Shown one piece after another: positions 7,716 to 18,859 of a stretch of 64,000 nt of DNA; positions within the stretch are counted from its first letter, which is position 1; every line of letters starts with the position of its first letter. The notes below the pieces were generated by a model, which was given only the letters and a program-made list of their open reading frames with translations, was not told the DNA's origin and made no database searches. The translations under genes and the position numbers were made by a program. Source of the stretch: Paenibacillus sabuli (GTDB taxonomy: Bacteria > Bacillota > Bacilli > Paenibacillales > Paenibacillaceae); the NCBI RefSeq assembly GCF_014705605.1, contig NZ_JACXIZ010000035.1:37924-101923 (forward strand), written 5' to 3'.

Positions 7716-7922
7716 ATGTTCGTGTCACTAGTGAATGTAAGCGACGTTCCCGCCAGCCTGTTCCTGCTCGGCGTGGTGTTTATCCTGTTGATTTTTGGAC
7801 TGCTCAGCTTGGGCATTCTGCGCATGTTCGAGAAGCGTTTCCGGGTAGGCTGGTATTCCTTCGCCGGAGCAGTCTTCAGCAGCGTAGCGTTTGGTCTTAT
7901 TTTGAACCAGTGGTATTTGTAG
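7716..7922 (+). CDS. Small two-helix membrane protein, unknown function
   Basis: The ATG at 7716 follows AAGGGAG closely; a GTG at 7722 in the same frame has better spacing, so the start is uncertain by two codons. The ~68-aa product has two hydrophobic helices (LFLLGVVFILLIFGLLSLGIL and WYSFAGAVFSSVAFGLIL) joined by a short positive loop (RMFEKRFRVG). A TATAAT at 7679-7684 suggests its own promoter, and a clear terminator follows. I do not recognise the family. Confidence 0.65.
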   Translation: MFVSLVNVSDVPASLFLLGVVFILLIFGLLSLGILRMFEKRFRVGWYSFAGAVFSSVAFGLILNQWYL

Positions 7923-7940
7923 CAGCGGCCTGGCAAGGCG

Positions 7941-7967
7941 AAAGCCGCCCGTCACGGGCGGCTTTTT
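7941..7967 (+). terminator. Rho-independent terminator
   Basis: AAAGCCGCCCGT, loop CAC, then GGGCGGC and TTTTT, directly after the small membrane protein gene. Confidence 0.85.
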
Positions 7968-8000
7968 GAATTTAAAGCGGGACGAAGGGAAGGGAAGCGC

Positions 8001-8219
8001 GTGCAAATTTTATGGTTTTCGCTGAACCTGGTTTTTGTTGCGGTCTTGATTACCGCCCTATTCAGCCACCGCGCCGTCGGCGAAGCGGAGCGGCGCGGCG
8101 AAGCACAGTCCAGGCTGCACCGGCTGCGGCGCATTCGGCTTGGACTTGGAATGTTGGCCGGCTTGTTATTCGTGTTGATGGCGGTCAGCTTTTTGGCCGA
8201 TATGCGCATCAACGGGTGA
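8001..8219 (+). CDS. Small membrane protein, unknown function
   Basis: GTG start at 8001 with a GAAGGGAAGGGAAG purine-rich RBS region. The product is 72 aa and has two hydrophobic helices (residues ~3-20 and ~48-66) separated by a charged segment rich in Arg and Glu (HRAVGEAERRGEAQSRLHRL). It lies between a terminator and the secreted stalk-domain protein gene. Its function is unknown. Confidence 0.6.
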   Translation: MQILWFSLNLVFVAVLITALFSHRAVGEAERRGEAQSRLHRLRRIRLGLGMLAGLLFVLMAVSFLADMRING

Positions 8220-8356
8220 CGCGGTTGCCTTTGAATGTGACAAAAGTTTGTCGAATGAATAAGGCTTCGCAACTTTTAACTCTCCATTCGCGTCAAAACG
8301 GTCATGGCGCCTCGCCAAATCAGCTTTTAACGCCCCCGGCGCAAAGGAGAACATGC

Positions 8357-10336
8357 ATGAAATTGTCGAACCCTAAATGGACCCGTATGATCGCAAAAGG
8401 CCTTTTGATTTCCTCTTTGCTCGCAGCACCGCTCACCGGCTGGCAAGCAGAAACCGCTTCCGCGCAGTCTGCTTCGGAAGAGCTTATTATGATGAAAAAC
8501 AACGATCTCATTATGCATAACGGCCAGACGGTCCAAGCCGTTCAACCGGTTACCTTCAAAGACGGCGCGTCGTACCTGCCTTTCCGTACGATTGCGGAGC
8601 TCTACAACTTCCGCGTCTCGTACGACAAAAGCACCAAGGAATCGATCGCCACCGGCGGCGGACTGGAGTTCCGCTTCACGCCGGATACGGCTTACATCCA
8701 GGTCAATGGAGAGTCGATCAAGTCATCTGGCAAAGTCTACATTCAGAACGGGTACATGATGGTGCCGCTGCGGACGTGGGCCGATCTGACCGGCAGCGCA
8801 CTGACGCTCAAGAACGGCGTCATGACCTTTCGATGGAGCTTTGAACCGACCGCCAACTTCACGGTCGATCCCGAGGAGATCTTCGCCGGCCAGACAACTG
8901 TTACGTATACGGATCAATCGAAGAGCCCGGGAGGGGCAATCATTGACGAGCGCTGGGAGGGTCGCCAGGATGTATTCACAGCGCCCGGCGATTATGTCGT
9001 GACCCGCTGGGTCATGGACGAACGCGGCGTATGGAGCGAGCCGTACAGCGTGAGCGTGCACGTCGAAAAGCCGAACGAACCGCCGGTCGCCAACTTTACG
9101 ACCGACAAATCGACCTACCGCATCGGCGAGCCGGTCAATTACCGCGATCTGAGCACCGATGACAAGAACGATATCGTACGCCGCACCTGGACGTCTAACG
9201 AACCCGCTTTTTTCCAGGCCGGCACGTACCAGATCGAGCTTGAGGTCGAGGACGGCGAAGGACTGGTACATACCGCGACCAAGGTCATCACCGTTACGGA
9301 AGAAGTGCTTTACAACGAGAACGATTTTTACCGCCTGTTCACACCGACCGGGGACAAATTCCCGATCTCGGCGCGTTCGGTGCTGGATCTCGAAGAGGTC
9401 CGATTCGACATCGAGCCGGAGGATACGAACCTGATTCACAGCAACAGCCCTGAGCGCTTGCTTGGCGAGGGCGTCGCGTATGAGGATACGGTGTCCGGGC
9501 AGACGCGATTCCTGTTCCACAATCAGAACGACAGCGACAAGAACCTGACCTTGTATGTGCTGGCCACCAATCCAAATGCGACCTACGCGTCGCTGACGAT
9601 GGATGCCTTCGGCATCGGCGGACCCAACACATACGTATCGACAGGCGGCAAGCTTGCATCGTCGCGCTTCATGAAATCGTGGCTTGATCCGCTTGATGAC
9701 GAGACGATTACGCTTGCGCCGGGTGAATCGAAGCTGATCATGCCGAATCTGAGCCGCGTGCCGATCAAGCCCGGCCAGATCGTGAGTGCCTACGCGGATA
9801 TTTTGTCCAACCAGGACATCGCCTACAAGGTGCTCGTCGTCGATTCGACTAAGGATCCGCTAGAAGCGCTGCCGCAGCTTAAGCCGCTGGCGCGCGACCA
9901 GACTCACGTGCGCGGCACGTTCCCCGGAGCGGACCGGGTGCTGCGCATCGACGGCACGATCGGAGCGACGGGGCAGCGTATCGAATTCGGCGGACGCAAG
10001 TCGGACCGTTACCTGACCGGCGAAGACCGCATGACCGGGACGTACGAAATGAACAATGGCAATTTTGGCGTCATGTACAAAATGAACATTACGGTTGCGC
10101 CGCGGACGGTCATTGCGATCAATCCGCGCGGCGGGCACTATGCCGGCGCGTTCCTGGTCAACGACAAAATCGTCAGCACGACCGAGAACAGCATCCTGAA
10201 GGGCTCCTGGGAAGCCGGGGTGCTCTATCGATCGGGCAACACGACCGAGCAAGTCGAACTGAGCTTCATGCTCGCTTCGGGCAGCAACATGCCGATCCAA
10301 ATGATCTTCCTGCCGATGCCGGAAGCCAAATCCTGA
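8357..10336 (+). CDS. Secreted protein with copper amine oxidase N-terminal-like (stalk) domain and PKD-like repeats
   Basis: The ATG at 8357 follows AAGGAG with 7-8 bases; the frame is open further upstream but without support. The product is 659 aa. Residues 1-~35 form a signal peptide ending in an Ala-rich ETASAQS site. Residues ~40-140 match the 'copper amine oxidase N-terminal' stalk domain common in Paenibacillus exoproteins, with SYLPFRTIAELYNFRVSYD and MVPLRTWADLTGS. Two PKD/Ig-like modules follow (NFTVDPEEIFAG and PPVANFTTDKSTYRIGE). The last ~330 residues are a beta-rich region I do not recognise. It probably acts in the cell wall or outside the cell. There is no catalytic amine oxidase domain. 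Confidence 0.8.
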   Translation: MKLSNPKWTRMIAKGLLISSLLAAPLTGWQAETASAQSASEELIMMKNNDLIMHNGQTVQAVQPVTFKDGASYLPFRTIAELYNFRVSYDKSTKESIATGGGLEFRFTPDTAYIQVNGESIKSSGKVYIQNGYMMVPLRTWADLTGSALTLKNGVMTFRWSFEPTANFTVDPEEIFAGQTTVTYTDQSKSPGGAIIDERWEGRQDVFTAPGDYVVTRWVMDERGVWSEPYSVSVHVEKPNEPPVANFTTDKSTYRIGEPVNYRDLSTDDKNDIVRRTWTSNEPAFFQAGTYQIELEVEDGEGLVHTATKVITVTEEVLYNENDFYRLFTPTGDKFPISARSVLDLEEVRFDIEPEDTNLIHSNSPERLLGEGVAYEDTVSGQTRFLFHNQNDSDKNLTLYVLATNPNATYASLTMDAFGIGGPNTYVSTGGKLASSRFMKSWLDPLDDETITLAPGESKLIMPNLSRVPIKPGQIVSAYADILSNQDIAYKVLVVDSTKDPLEALPQLKPLARDQTHVRGTFPGADRVLRIDGTIGATGQRIEFGGRKSDRYLTGEDRMTGTYEMNNGNFGVMYKMNITVAPRTVIAINPRGGHYAGAFLVNDKIVSTTENSILKGSWEAGVLYRSGNTTEQVELSFMLASGSNMPIQMIFLPMPEAKS

Positions 10337-10369
10337 GCTTGATCGCATAAAGGCCAGGACTGCATATAA

Positions 10370-10404
10370 CCGACTTTCAGTTTTCACTGGAAGTCGTTTT
10401 TTTT
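10370..10404 (+). terminator. Rho-independent terminator
   Basis: CGACTTTCAG, loop around TTTTC, then CTGGAAGTCG followed by eight T. The stem has one mismatch. It ends the stalk-domain protein gene. Confidence 0.85.
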
Positions 10405-10553
10405 CCTTTAATCTGGCCTGGATTCTGGAGGGCTCGCCGCCGCTTGTCGCAATTTTATAGTGTTGATGTCATTAAATTTCATTATCATGTACGGCTTGGT
10501 TATGGTAAGTTATACTCGTGTCGTATATTTGAAGTGCGAGGAGCGATTATCCG

Positions 10554-11543
10554 ATGATACGAGTTGCAAAATTGAGCTATTGGCATGTACACGCCTGGGA
10601 TTATACGAAGCTGGCCCAGCAGCATCCGGGGACGGAAATTGTCGCGGTCTGGGACGAGCTGCCGGAGCGCGGGCGCGAGGCGGCGGGCAAGCTCGGCGTC
10701 CCGTTCCACGACGATCTGGACGCGCTGCTGGCGGATGAGTCGATCGACGCGGTAATCGTCGACGCGCCGACCTCGATGCATCACGAGGTGATCGGCAAGG
10801 CTGCGCGCGCGGGCAAGCATATCTTCACCGAGAAGGTCGTCGCGCCGACGCTGCGCGAGGTCAACTCGATCCTGCGCGACGTCGAGCAGGCGGGCGTCAA
10901 GCTGACGGTGTCGCTGCCGCGGCTGTACGACGGCTATACGCAGACGATTCTGCCGCTGATCGAGCAGGGCGTATTCGGGGAGCTGACGCATGTGCGCGTG
11001 CGGCTGTCGCATGACGGCTCGCTGGCCGACTGGCTGCCGGCGCATTTCTACAATGCGGAGCAGACCGGCGGCGGGGCCATGATCGATCTGGGCTGTCACC
11101 CGATGTACCTGACACGGCTCTTCCTCGGCTTGCCGGAGGCCGTCAGCTCCAATTACGGACGCTTCACCGGGCGCGAGGTCGAGGACAATGCGGTCAATTC
11201 GCTGCATTACGCGAACGGGGCGATCGGTATCGTCGAGGCCGGATTCGTCAACGCCTACGCGCCGTTCTCCATCGAGATCGACGGCACCGAGGGCTCGCTC
11301 GTCTACGGCATCGGCGGCAACGAGCTCAAGGTCCGCTCCAAGCGCCGCACGAACGAATGGGAGACGCTGCCGCTGGCCGACAAGCTGCCGCCGGCCTTCG
11401 ACCAGTGGGTCGGGCATATCGAGAACGGTACGGAAGCGACTGACAATATCGCGATGGCGATCGATCTGACCAAGCTGATGGAAGCGTCGGTCAAGTCCGC
11501 AGCCGAGCAGCGCGTCGTCGCGCTGCGCGAGCTCGAGCAGTGA
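10554..11543 (+). CDS. Gfo/Idh/MocA family oxidoreductase
   Basis: The product is 329 aa. The N-terminal NAD(P)-binding fold is slightly atypical (IRVAKLSYWHVHAWDYTKL replaces the usual Gly-rich loop). AGKHIFTEKVVAPT carries the EK motif (normally EKP), and a C-terminal GFO_IDH_MocA_C-like sheet with GAMIDLGCHP follows. The family oxidises or epimerises sugars, inositols and related polyols. It is the first gene of a tight three-gene operon with an AraC regulator and a second oxidoreductase, suggesting an inducible sugar pathway. The unusual dinucleotide loop and EKV in place of EKP are worth noting. The substrate is unknown. Confidence 0.85.
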   Translation: MIRVAKLSYWHVHAWDYTKLAQQHPGTEIVAVWDELPERGREAAGKLGVPFHDDLDALLADESIDAVIVDAPTSMHHEVIGKAARAGKHIFTEKVVAPTLREVNSILRDVEQAGVKLTVSLPRLYDGYTQTILPLIEQGVFGELTHVRVRLSHDGSLADWLPAHFYNAEQTGGGAMIDLGCHPMYLTRLFLGLPEAVSSNYGRFTGREVEDNAVNSLHYANGAIGIVEAGFVNAYAPFSIEIDGTEGSLVYGIGGNELKVRSKRRTNEWETLPLADKLPPAFDQWVGHIENGTEATDNIAMAIDLTKLMEASVKSAAEQRVVALRELEQ

Positions 11544-11587
11544 ATCCGGTATCGAGTCCATTCGCTTACCGGATGATGGAGGAGCGA

Positions 11588-12538
11588 ATGGATGCGCTTG
11601 ACAAGCTGGCGCTGCAGTTTCGATGGGGCCGCTACGGCATTCGTCTGCTGCATTGTCACCTGACGTCCTTCCCGCCGGGCAAGGTCGTCCGATACCACAA
11701 GCATTCGGATTATGAATTTCACTTCATCCCGCGCGGCAAGGGCGTCGTCCTGTTGGAGGGCGAACGCTTCGAGCTGCGCGAGGGCCAGATGTATCTGACC
11801 GGTCCCGGCGTCATGCACGAGCAGTATTCCGATCCGCATGAGGCGATGTACGAGCTGTGTCTGCATCTGGATATCGTCCCGCTCGAGGCGTCATTGATGC
11901 AGACCGAGGCGTGGGGCGACGAGCTGGAGATCCGCGAGGCCGAGGAATGCATGGAGGCGCTGCGGCGCTTTCCGCGTAGCGTCCTGACCGACGACCATCG
12001 GGCGATGCCTTGGTTCCTCACGGCTTATCGCGCCTGGCAGGAGGGCGTGCCGGGCTACTACACGACGATCAAGCAGGCCGTCCTGCAGATGATGCTGCGC
12101 GCCGTACGCGCCGCCGGAGCCGCTTCGAGCCCGGCGCCCCCGCCGGCCAACAATCTCGGCGCGCATCGCTTTCGACTGGCTTCGACCTATATACAGGACA
12201 ATTATGCCGCGCCGATCACCTTGCAGGAGGTCGCCGAACGCTTGCAGATCAGCGCGCGTCAACTGCAGCGTATTTTCCGCGAGCAGCATGGCGATTCGTT
12301 CAGCAGCTACCTGGAGGGGTACCGGCTGGACAAGGTATGCGAGGCGCTGACCGAAGGCGCGGCGCCGATCGAAGGCATCGCCGCCGAGCACGGATTTTCG
12401 AGCAGCAATTACTTGTATTACGTCTTCAAAAAAAAGCTGGGCTTGACGCCGGGGCAGTACAAGCAGCGCCGTCAGCTCGCCGGCGGCAGCCGCCGGTCCG
12501 AGCCCGTCACCCGAGACAGGAGAGTGAACAACGTATGA
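11588..12538 (+). CDS. AraC family transcriptional regulator (cupin + HTH)
   Basis: GGAGGAG at 11578-11584 supports the ATG at 11588 (316 aa); a GTG at 11540 overlapping the previous stop is an alternative. Residues ~25-110 form a cupin-like sensor (HKHSDYEFHFIPRGKGVVLL, then GPGVMHEQYSD). The last ~100 residues are the two AraC helix-turn-helix motifs: ITLQEVAERLQISARQLQRI, and GFSSSNYLYYVFKKKLGLTP. It lies between two Gfo/Idh/MocA genes and overlaps the second by ATGA. It probably senses a sugar and activates this operon or a linked transporter. Confidence 0.88.
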   Translation: MDALDKLALQFRWGRYGIRLLHCHLTSFPPGKVVRYHKHSDYEFHFIPRGKGVVLLEGERFELREGQMYLTGPGVMHEQYSDPHEAMYELCLHLDIVPLEASLMQTEAWGDELEIREAEECMEALRRFPRSVLTDDHRAMPWFLTAYRAWQEGVPGYYTTIKQAVLQMMLRAVRAAGAASSPAPPPANNLGAHRFRLASTYIQDNYAAPITLQEVAERLQISARQLQRIFREQHGDSFSSYLEGYRLDKVCEALTEGAAPIEGIAAEHGFSSSNYLYYVFKKKLGLTPGQYKQRRQLAGGSRRSEPVTRDRRVNNV

Positions 12539-13638
12539 CATCCGAGATTCGGATCGGGATCATCGGCACGGGAGGCATCGCTCACGCCCATGCGCGCGCC
12601 TACAAACAAATTCCGAGCGCGGCCATTGTCGGCGTGGCCGACATCGTGCCGGGCAAAGCGGCCGGCTTCGTCGCGGCGGAGCAGCTCGAGGCCGAGCCCT
12701 ATACCGATCATCGCGAGCTGCTAAGCACCGACATCGACGGCGTCAGCATCTGCGCGCCCAATGCGGCGCATCACCGGCTGACGATCGACGCGCTAAGGGC
12801 CGGCAAGCATGTCCTGCTGGAGAAGCCAATGTCCGTGACGCTGGACGAGGCGATCGAGATGGTGGAGGCGGCGCGCGTGTCGCCCGGCATGCTGACGATC
12901 GGTTTTCAACCGCGCTACGACCCGAATATGAAGCTGGTGCAGGAGATTGTCCAATCCGGACAGCTCGGCAACGTCTACTACGTCGAGACCGGCGGCGGGC
13001 GCAGACGGGGAATGCCGGGCGGCACCTTCATCCGCAAGGAGCTGGCCGGCGCCGGCGCGATGGCCGATATCGGCTGTTATTCGCTCGATATGGCGCTCAA
13101 TGCACTCGGCTATCCGAAGCCGGTGTCCGTGTCGGCCTATACGTCCAACCATTTCGGTACGAATCCGAAGTACCACCCCGAGGCGGACCGCTTTGACGTC
13201 GAGGATTTCGGCGTGGCGATGGTGCGCTTCGAGCGCGATCTGGTGCTGCAATTCAAGATCTCCTGGGCGATGCACATGGATACGCTGGGCGCGACGATGT
13301 TCCTCGGCTCCGAGGGCGGCCTCAAGGTGACGCCGCACGGGACGGGCAACTGGTCCGGCGTATGGGACGGCAGTGTCGGCTCGATGACGCTGTATCACGA
13401 TCTGATGGGGCTGCAGACGCAGACGCCTGTGCCGGCGATTGCCCATCAGAAGGATCTGTTCCTGGAGAAGGTGCGTGATTTTGCGGACGCGATTCGCGAG
13501 GGACGCCCGGCGCCGATTCCCGGGGAGCAAATTCTGATCCAGCAGGCGATTATCGACGGCGTGCTGCGCTCCTCCGAGCAGCGGCGCGAAGTGGCCATCG
13601 AGCTGCCGTTGCTGGGCGATTCCGCTGGCGCGAGCTAG
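12535..13638 (+). CDS. Gfo/Idh/MocA family oxidoreductase
   Basis: The product is 367 aa and the ATG overlaps the AraC-gene stop (ATGA). It has a canonical Rossmann loop (IGIIGTGGIAHAHARAY), the AGKHVLLEKPMSVT motif with the catalytic Lys, and a C-terminal substrate domain with GAGAMADIGCYSLDMAL. The conserved DIGCYSLD aspartate and histidine-like positions are as expected for this family. Probable NAD(P)-dependent sugar or polyol dehydrogenase. Coupling to the AraC regulator suggests joint induction with the first oxidoreductase. Confidence 0.88.
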   Translation: MTSEIRIGIIGTGGIAHAHARAYKQIPSAAIVGVADIVPGKAAGFVAAEQLEAEPYTDHRELLSTDIDGVSICAPNAAHHRLTIDALRAGKHVLLEKPMSVTLDEAIEMVEAARVSPGMLTIGFQPRYDPNMKLVQEIVQSGQLGNVYYVETGGGRRRGMPGGTFIRKELAGAGAMADIGCYSLDMALNALGYPKPVSVSAYTSNHFGTNPKYHPEADRFDVEDFGVAMVRFERDLVLQFKISWAMHMDTLGATMFLGSEGGLKVTPHGTGNWSGVWDGSVGSMTLYHDLMGLQTQTPVPAIAHQKDLFLEKVRDFADAIREGRPAPIPGEQILIQQAIIDGVLRSSEQRREVAIELPLLGDSAGAS

Positions 13639-13715
13639 CGCGCGCAGGAGGGGCCGGACAAGGTTGACGGCGGGCGGCAATTGCGGCATGATGGAGATAT
13701 TCGGAGGTGAGGACG

Positions 13716-13943
13716 ATGCGCAGGACCCTTCAGGCTCCGGTGCGCTTCTACCGGCGCTTCATCTCGCCGCTCAAGCCGCCGACCTGCCGCTTCTATCCGA
13801 CCTGCTCGGCCTATGCGCTCGAGGCGCTTGAGACGCACGGCGCGTTCAAGGGCAGTTGGCTGTCGGCCAAGCGAATCTGCAAATGCCATCCCTTTCATCC
13901 CGGCGGCTTCGATCCCGTGCCGCCCGCCTCGCCGCCGCCTTGA
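13716..13943 (+). CDS. yidD: Membrane protein insertion efficiency factor YidD
   Basis: The product is 75 aa. The ATG at 13716 has GGAGG 8 bases upstream; the GTG at 13707 lies inside the RBS. The signature is clear: [20 protein letters not shown], then [12 protein letters not shown] and [13 protein letters not shown]. YidD is a small peripheral membrane protein that aids YidC-dependent insertion. It is not next to yidC/rnpA here. Its TGA stop overlaps the -35 box of the metS T-box promoter. Confidence 0.92.
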   Translation: MRRTLQAPVRFYRRFISPLKPPTCRFYPTCSAYALEALETHGAFKGSWLSAKRICKCHPFHPGGFDPVPPASPPP

Positions 13944-13968
13944 CATGGGGATGCGGACTTGGTATATT
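13940..13968 (+). promoter_or_regulatory. Sigma-A promoter of the metS T-box leader
   Basis: TTGACA (13940-13945), 17 bases, TATATT (13963-13968). The -35 overlaps the yidD stop codon. Confidence 0.85.
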
Positions 13969-13974
13969 TTGAAG

Positions 13975-16304
<2,330 letters not shown>

Positions 16305-16380
16305 AAAAGCGGGGTAACCCGCTCCGAACAAGCATATGCATAGTAAGGATGAGAAGGGTCTTTGAAGAAGGAGGCGCAAC

Positions 16381-17094
16381 GTGGATCTCACCCTTTGGAT
16401 TGCGTTCGGAGCGGGCGTCGCCTCGTTTGTGTCGCCCTGCTGCTTGCCGTTATACCCGTCCTATCTGTCCTATATTACCGGCATATCCGTGACGGAGCTG
16501 CGCGCCGGCCTGCAGCGACGCAGCGGCAGTGCGCGCATGCGCACCTTAGTACATACGCTGTTTTTTTTGTTGGGTTTTTCGGTTGTTTTTTATACGCTCG
16601 GATACGGGACCAATGTTTTCGCCGACTGGTTCGCCGACTACCAGGCGCATATCCGGCGGGTTTCGGCCATTTTGATGCTCGTGCTCGGGTTGTTTTTGCT
16701 CGGCCTCTTTCGTCCGCAAGCGCTCATGAAGGAGCGCAAGCTTCGATTCGGGCCGGTCAGGGTCCGCCTGCTTGGCTCCTTGATTATGGGGATCGGTTTT
16801 TCCGCCGGCTGGTCGCCCTGCATCGGACCGATTCTGACGATGATCCTGGGCATGATCGGCAGCGACCCTGGCGCCTGGTTCTCGCTAACGAGCGCATATG
16901 CGGCCGGCTTCGCCTTGCCGTTTTTCGTGCTCGCTTATTTTGTCGGCGGGGCGCGCTGGCTGACGCGTTATTCCGGGGCCGCGATGAAGCTCGGCGGCGC
17001 CGTGATGCTCGTCATGGGCCTACTGCTGCTCACCGACCGCATGACGAGACTGACGATCTGGCTCAACCAATTCGCGCCGTCCTGGATGGGTTGA
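16381..17094 (+). CDS. ccdA: CcdA-type cytochrome c biogenesis / thiol-electron transfer membrane protein
   Basis: GTG start at 16381 after GAAGGAGG. The product is 237 aa with six hydrophobic helices. The paired conserved cysteines are in SFVSPCCLPLYPSYLSYITG and GFSAGWSPCIGP. CcdA carries electrons from cytosolic thioredoxin across the membrane for cytochrome c maturation and, in spore formers, for spore cortex assembly via StoA. No partner thioredoxin-like gene is adjacent. It is convergent with splB, with only 4 bases between the stop codons, so no separate terminator exists between them. Confidence 0.9.
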   Translation: MDLTLWIAFGAGVASFVSPCCLPLYPSYLSYITGISVTELRAGLQRRSGSARMRTLVHTLFFLLGFSVVFYTLGYGTNVFADWFADYQAHIRRVSAILMLVLGLFLLGLFRPQALMKERKLRFGPVRVRLLGSLIMGIGFSAGWSPCIGPILTMILGMIGSDPGAWFSLTSAYAAGFALPFFVLAYFVGGARWLTRYSGAAMKLGGAVMLVMGLLLLTDRMTRLTIWLNQFAPSWMG

Positions 17095-17098
17095 GGCA

Positions 17099-18163
17099 TC
17101 ACGTGAAGTAATCAATCGTCGCTCCGGGAAAATGAGCGAAAATTTGCTCCGTCAAATGCATGCGCAAGGCATGAGCCTGCTCGTCGGGATAGACATATTT
17201 GCCTTGCCCCCAGCGCCCCCATTTGTATTTGCGCTTGTCAATGTCCATCTCCAGCTTGGTGCGCGGGTAGCGGCGCTCAATGACCGACTTGGCGGTCTTG
17301 GTGAAGCGATGCTGAATCAGTTCGAACGTCAAATTCGGCACGCCGCCCGGCGGCAGGGACCGGGCCAACGCTGCAATCAACTCGGCATAGCCGTCTTGCC
17401 AGCCGTCGTACCAGATAATGGGCGCGATGATGAAGCCCAGCGGGTAGCCGGCGGCGGCAATTTTGCCCGCGGCCTCGATACGCTCGGCGAACCTTGAGGT
17501 CGCCGGCTCGAAATGCTTGATGACATAGTGACTATTGACGCTGAATCGAATGCGGGTGTGGCCGTTGTGTCTGGCATCCAGCAGCGAATCCACGTGGTGG
17601 AACTTGGTGACGAAGCGCAGGCGGCCGTGCTCTTGATCCGCCATGAACTCAATCAGTTGGCGCAGGCTGCCGGTAATCGGCTCCAATCCGACGGGATCGG
17701 ACGTGCATGCCGCCTCAAAGCGGGTCAGCTCCGGTTCCCGCGCCTGGATGTACCCGCGCGCGGCCTCCATGATTTCGTCCAGATTGACGTAGACCCGCAC
17801 ATAGGGCTTGGCGCCCAGCGTCGTCTGAAGATAGCAATAATGGCAGTGGCCCATGCAGCCGGTCGCAATGGGAATGGCATATTCGGCCGACGGCTTGGAC
17901 TGATCGAAGGTTAACGTTTTGCGTACGCCGATGACGAGGGTGCGCTTGGCGATCTTATATTGCTCCAGCTCGGTTTCGCCCGGCAGGTTCGTAATGCGAT
18001 TGTGCGAGGTGGTCATGCGGTAAGGAATGCCGGATTCCTTGACCCAAGCAAAAATTTCGGCGCCTTTCGGGTATTCAAGGGCCCCCGGTTCGACATAGAC
18101 CAGCTCCGGCGTAAATTCGGCGGTCGGCCGCGGCTTGGCGCGTTCTTTTACAGGTGTGGCCAT
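17099..18163 (-). CDS. splB: Spore photoproduct lyase
   Basis: The start is taken as the ATG at 18163 (GGAGG 9 bases upstream), giving 354 aa; the longer frame upstream lacks an RBS. The radical-SAM cluster motif is CMGHCHYC followed by YLQTT. The conserved catalytic cysteine lies in FEAACTSDPVGLEPITG, and NSHYVIKHFEPATSR and IIWYDGWQDGY are also typical. SplB reverts spore photoproduct (5-thyminyl-5,6-dihydrothymine) to two thymines during germination. In B. subtilis it is expressed in the forespore under sigma-G; I could not find a convincing sigma-G promoter here. It is divergent from mntR. Confidence 0.95.
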   Translation of the reverse strand: MATPVKERAKPRPTAEFTPELVYVEPGALEYPKGAEIFAWVKESGIPYRMTTSHNRITNLPGETELEQYKIAKRTLVIGVRKTLTFDQSKPSAEYAIPIATGCMGHCHYCYLQTTLGAKPYVRVYVNLDEIMEAARGYIQAREPELTRFEAACTSDPVGLEPITGSLRQLIEFMADQEHGRLRFVTKFHHVDSLLDARHNGHTRIRFSVNSHYVIKHFEPATSRFAERIEAAGKIAAAGYPLGFIIAPIIWYDGWQDGYAELIAALARSLPPGGVPNLTFELIQHRFTKTAKSVIERRYPRTKLEMDIDKRKYKWGRWGQGKYVYPDEQAHALRMHLTEQIFAHFPGATIDYFT

Positions 18164-18257
18164 TTTTGGATGCCTCCAATATAAAAGGATGGTTGTCGTT
18201 TCGGTATAGTGTTGACCGGCACAACACCGTTCAGCCATGGTAACTTTGGGACTCAGG

Positions 18258-18287
18258 TTGCGGCTGGGGTGTCGGACAGTGTATGAT
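18258..18287 (+). promoter_or_regulatory. Probable sigma-A promoter of mntR
   Basis: TTGCGG (18258-18263), 18 bases, TATGAT (18282-18287). Confidence 0.5.
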
Positions 18288-18323
18288 GACTAGAGAAGAA
18301 AGCAAGTTGGGGGGAGCCTTTCG

Positions 18324-18746
18324 ATGCCGACGCCTAGCATGGAAGACTACTTGGAACGAATTTATAAGCTGATTGACGAAAAAGGATACGCGCGCGTCTC
18401 CGACATAGCCGAAGGGCTGGAGGTTCATCCCTCGTCCGTTACCAAAATGATTCAAAAGCTCGACAAGGACAATTATCTGATCTACGAGAAGTACCGCGGT
18501 CTCGTATTGACGAATAAAGGGAAGAAGATGGGCAAACGTCTGGTGGATCGGCATCAGCTGCTGGAGCAGTTTTTGACGATCATCGGCGTGCACGAGGAAA
18601 ACATCTACCGCGACGTGGAAGGCATCGAGCATCATCTGAGCTGGGATTCGATTACGTGCATCGAGACACTGGTCGCGTATTTCGAATCGGACGCGCAGCG
18701 ACAGGACGAGCTCTCGCGCATTCGCAACGAGATTGAGAACGATTAA
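18324..18746 (+). CDS. mntR: Manganese transport regulator MntR (DtxR family)
   Basis: The product is 140 aa. An N-terminal winged helix ([20 protein letters not shown]) precedes the dimerisation domain. The Mn ligands match the Bacillus protein by position: D8 and E11 in [10 protein letters not shown], a His in [10 protein letters not shown], and the Glu/His cluster in [11 protein letters not shown]. MntR represses Mn uptake genes when Mn(II) is plentiful. As in B. subtilis, it sits beside yqhP/yqhQ-type genes. The ATG has GGGGGAG upstream. Confidence 0.94.
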   Translation: MPTPSMEDYLERIYKLIDEKGYARVSDIAEGLEVHPSSVTKMIQKLDKDNYLIYEKYRGLVLTNKGKKMGKRLVDRHQLLEQFLTIIGVHEENIYRDVEGIEHHLSWDSITCIETLVAYFESDAQRQDELSRIRNEIEND

Positions 18747-18784
18747 ACTGTAGCGGTTCGTATACGCATGTGAAAAAGTGCGAA

Positions 18785-18823
18785 AAAAAGTCTTTTCAAG
18801 TCGCAGACTTGAAAAGACTTTTT
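18785..18823. terminator. Bidirectional terminator between mntR and the minus-strand gene
   Basis: A perfect 18-bp stem from AAAAAGTCTTTTCAAGTC has a GCA loop and ends in five T on either strand. It separates convergent genes. Confidence 0.9.
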
Positions 18824-18859
18824 GCGTTGCGCTAACAGCATGGAGCGAGAGGGAAATGC

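Noticed and set aside
8249..8255. TGTCGAA 0A-box-like 7-mer upstream of the stalk-domain protein
   Set aside because: A single 7-mer match is expected by chance in 64 kb, and no second box or sigma-H promoter accompanies it.
18164..18257. Sigma-G promoter for splB
   Set aside because: No site matched both GHATR and CATNNTA with proper spacing; only partial matches were found.
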